9,394 nucleotides of DNA from Candidatus Parvarchaeota archaeon (GTDB lineage: Archaea; Micrarchaeota; Micrarchaeia; Anstonellales; VGKX01): contig VGKX01000032.1 of the NCBI GenBank assembly GCA_016866895.1, forward strand, positions 1-9,394, written 5' to 3'. The position numbers and the translations under genes are program-made. Positions 7,269 to 9,394 of this stretch are shown in pieces. Each line of letters opens with the position of its first letter. Position 1 is the first letter of the stretch. Below the pieces are notes generated by a model. It saw only the letters and a list, made by a program, of their open reading frames with translations, did no database searches and had not been told where the DNA came from.

Positions 7269-9394
7269 ATGTTCCTGTTCAGCACTCTTTTGATGGAAGC
7301 ACCGGAAACATCCGGCAAGGAGAATAAAAAGTCGATGACTCCTGAAGAGCACGTTTCCCACTATGCGCAGCGCAAGGCTGCAGGGGCGCGGCCTGCCGAG
7401 CTGAAAAAACTGGAGCACGAGGCGTTCAAGGCATTTTATTCCTCCTCAAATGAGTGGAAGGACTACATTGCAAAGATGAAAGTCTCGGATATAGCAAAGC
7501 AAGACGCGGCAAATTTTGGGTTTGCACAAACAAAGGAAGGTTATCTTGAACTCTCATTCACGCGCACCTTGCGCTCAATCACCGAGCTTAGGGAGTATCT
7601 TGCAAAGCATCCGCAAAACCAGCTCAAAGCCGCTGACCTAACACCTGAGATAGAGCAGTTCATTGTCCGTGATTTCACCAAGAAGAGCTTCAAATACGGC
7701 CGTGTGGGCTACTTGAGGGCCAAGGAGGGCATGACACTTGAGGATATTTTCAACAATGTGTTTGACAATTACATCCAATCCATTGGAGGCAAGGAGAAAT
7801 ACGACCCCACACAACTTGATGTCGTGCGCCAGCTTGCAAAAGACAGGGTGCTAAGCTCCCTTCCTCAAAACGCAAAAAAAACGCTCATGTCAATAAATAG
7901 GGAGTTCCAGGGATACAATCATCCGGAGTCGGCGCTGTTTGCAATAGTCGCAGGCGCAAAAGACCTCTATCAAAGGATAAAATCATCCATGGAAAACATC
8001 ATGTCCACCTATAAATTTCCTCCAATACAAACCACACCTTCGATTCCTTCAATCCAAGCCCTTCCAGAAACCAGCTTCTCCCCGAAACTTGATCTTGTGC
8101 CTAAGTCGACTTTTAATGTCAGCGCCGAGACAAGTGCAATTGAAGCTCTTTCCCACACGACCAATGGCTTTGACAATAAGCAGGTTGTTGACAATTTGAT
8201 GAATTTCCGCCTTCATAAAATGAATGACCTAACAAAATTTTTCAACGAGATGAAGGCAACCGGTGGAAAATTCACACTTGTTGATGAGAACGGCAACCAG
8301 AAATCCTTTGTGCTATCCGACATCATCCGCGACAGGGATGCGACAGGCGCAAGGCGCGACTTTTTGCTTTTTATTCGCAACTTCAAGCTTGAGCGGCAAA
8401 ACGAAATGACCATAACACTTGGAAAAAACGAGTACATCCTCAAAGTTGACAGAAAGGAGTCTGGGGGAACAATCACACTTGACACGCTTAAGGGGCAGAA
8501 AATCAAGTTCTTTGCCTCTGCTGATAACAAAACCGGCATTGCAACAGCCACACTGGACGTGCCTGGCTTTAGCATTGTTGCAGATGCAAAATACTACTAT
8601 GACAATGCAAAGCGCTTTACTGTTGAAAATGTGAACACCACATTCAATGTGGGCAAACAGGCAATCCTCTCCATTTCCGGGACAAGCCTGAATTTCACGC
8701 CCTCGCAGATTTTTACATTCAACAAAAACGACCCGTTCAAAAGCACAATCACTATTGGCGGCGATAATCCAAGCGCTCTTGCCCGCAAAACCATCAGCTT
8801 GCAGCAGCTTGTTGGAAACGACCCGCAGACAGCCGCACTTAGAAGGCAAGCCTGGGCTGCAATTGTCAACAATCTTGGTGAAAATGCCATGATTAGCATT
8901 GGGGCAACGATTGGTTCGGCGCAGACAAAAATAACCGCAGGGGTTGACATAAGCAAGGATAACCTGCAGCATGGCTACCAGCGCATCAGGGGGCCTGGAA
9001 GGGTTGGGGCAAGCCTGACTCTTGCAGGCGTAAATGTTGGCGTTGCAAATGTCGCAAACCTGTCGGTTGAAAACTCAACTTTCACCTACTACACAGGAAG
9101 CGGCGGCACCTATGCCGGCTGGTCTGACGCATCGGGAAACGAGCTAATGGGCGTATCCTCGTCAATCACAAAAAAAGAGCTCAACGACGCAGGCATATCA
9201 AAAGTAATAGAGACTGCCCACAAGCTTAAAGACCAAATAGAGCTTGCGTGGAAAAGCGGAAACATAAAACAGATGAAAACCGACTGGGTGAAGGCAAGGG
9301 ACAACATATTGCACAACCTGTGGAATGTCTATGATGCGCTTCCAGAGGACACCAACCTTAGGATAAGCCTATCAAACCTTCTTCCACATGTGCA
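7269..9394 (+). CDS. Large mixed helical/beta protein, 3' end outside window, function unknown
   Basis: This frame is open from ATG 7269 to the right edge with no stop (708 codons plus two bases), so the gene is 3'-truncated by the window. I do not recognise the family. Residues about 25-245 are helical and charged. Residues about 247-282 are a Pro/Ser/Thr-rich linker (TTPSIPSIQALPETSFS). Residues about 330-620 are beta-rich, with alternating Gly, Thr, Val and Asn (for example MTITLGKNEYILKV, AMISIGATIGSAQTKITAG and RVGASLTLAGVNVGVANVA). The visible end, from about 630, is helical again. I see no cysteine. Several Asn-x-Ser/Thr sequons fall in the linker and beta part (NVS at 283, then NTT, NFT, NLS and NST). 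The N-terminus (MFLFSTLLM) is too short and uncharged to be a convincing signal peptide, so a surface location is not shown. It is transcribed divergently from the hydrolase. Confidence 0.88.
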   Translation, partial: MFLFSTLLMEAPETSGKENKKSMTPEEHVSHYAQRKAAGARPAELKKLEHEAFKAFYSSSNEWKDYIAKMKVSDIAKQDAANFGFAQTKEGYLELSFTRTLRSITELREYLAKHPQNQLKAADLTPEIEQFIVRDFTKKSFKYGRVGYLRAKEGMTLEDIFNNVFDNYIQSIGGKEKYDPTQLDVVRQLAKDRVLSSLPQNAKKTLMSINREFQGYNHPESALFAIVAGAKDLYQRIKSSMENIMSTYKFPPIQTTPSIPSIQALPETSFSPKLDLVPKSTFNVSAETSAIEALSHTTNGFDNKQVVDNLMNFRLHKMNDLTKFFNEMKATGGKFTLVDENGNQKSFVLSDIIRDRDATGARRDFLLFIRNFKLERQNEMTITLGKNEYILKVDRKESGGTITLDTLKGQKIKFFASADNKTGIATATLDVPGFSIVADAKYYYDNAKRFTVENVNTTFNVGKQAILSISGTSLNFTPSQIFTFNKNDPFKSTITIGGDNPSALARKTISLQQLVGNDPQTAALRRQAWAAIVNNLGENAMISIGATIGSAQTKITAGVDISKDNLQHGYQRIRGPGRVGASLTLAGVNVGVANVANLSVENSTFTYYTGSGGTYAGWSDASGNELMGVSSSITKKELNDAGISKVIETAHKLKDQIELAWKSGNIKQMKTDWVKARDNILHNLWNVYDALPEDTNLRISLSNLLPHV
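8985..9123 (+). other. Gly/Val/Asn-rich beta segment in the right-hand large protein
   Basis: Residues about 572-618 read as short alternating hydrophobic/polar strands separated by Gly and Asn turns (RVGASLTLAGVNVGVANVA, then NLSVENSTFTYYTGSGG). They follow a similar stretch just before (SIGATIGSAQTKITAGVDIS). This pattern is seen in beta-barrel, beta-helix and adhesin-like folds. With only about two to four strands per stretch by eye, the fold cannot be chosen from the sequence alone. Confidence 0.35.

Noticed and set aside
8313..8972. Minus-strand open frame of 219 codons rich in cysteine
   Set aside because: It is antisense to the right-hand large gene. The scattered Cys come from reverse-reading GCA-rich codons and form no metal-binding pattern.

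Overview
The window looks like archaeal DNA, probably from a DPANN-type or other uncultivated lineage; this is an inference. The clearest divergently placed promoter is a TATA box about 40 bases ahead of a short leader and a G-rich ribosome binding site, with no bacterial -35/-10 pair. Arginine is written mostly as AGG, and the base composition is intermediate. No ribosomal RNA, tRNA, CRISPR array, insertion sequence or origin is visible.

There are three loci. (1) A very long plus-strand gene runs in from the left edge to 5306. It encodes at least 1,754 residues, and about 1,767 with the upstream in-frame codons, of mostly helical, Ala/Gln/Ser-rich, coiled-coil protein with almost no Cys or Trp. 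(2) A minus-strand gene, converging on the first, spans about 7130 down to 5357. It encodes a glycoside hydrolase family 3 (beta-N-acetylhexosaminidase-like) protein with a roughly 215-residue helical tail. It is not intact as written. One -1 frame shift falls a few bases after the catalytic nucleophile codon (about 6208), and a second probable -1 shift lies near the N-terminus (about 7077). If both are repaired, a 591-residue protein results. (3) A plus-strand gene starts at 7269 and is open to the right edge (at least 708 residues). It has a helical N-terminal half, a Pro/Ser/Thr linker, a beta-rich section and a helical end, with no cysteine seen.

Genes 1 and 2 share a convergent terminator hairpin (5284-5337) whose loop holds the stop codon of gene 1. 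Genes 2 and 3 diverge from a 138-base intergenic region. It carries a near-palindromic TATA element, a 9-base inverted repeat and both ribosome binding sites.

The two large proteins look structural and match no family I can name, so no shared pathway can be demonstrated. The most notable points are the hydrolase broken exactly at its active site, the altered catalytic loop of that hydrolase, and the pair of giant low-cysteine proteins flanking it. The two large genes stay open over 5.3 kb and 2.1 kb. The indels are therefore confined to the hydrolase gene, which favours real decay (or a special mechanism) over general sequencing noise, though it does not prove it.
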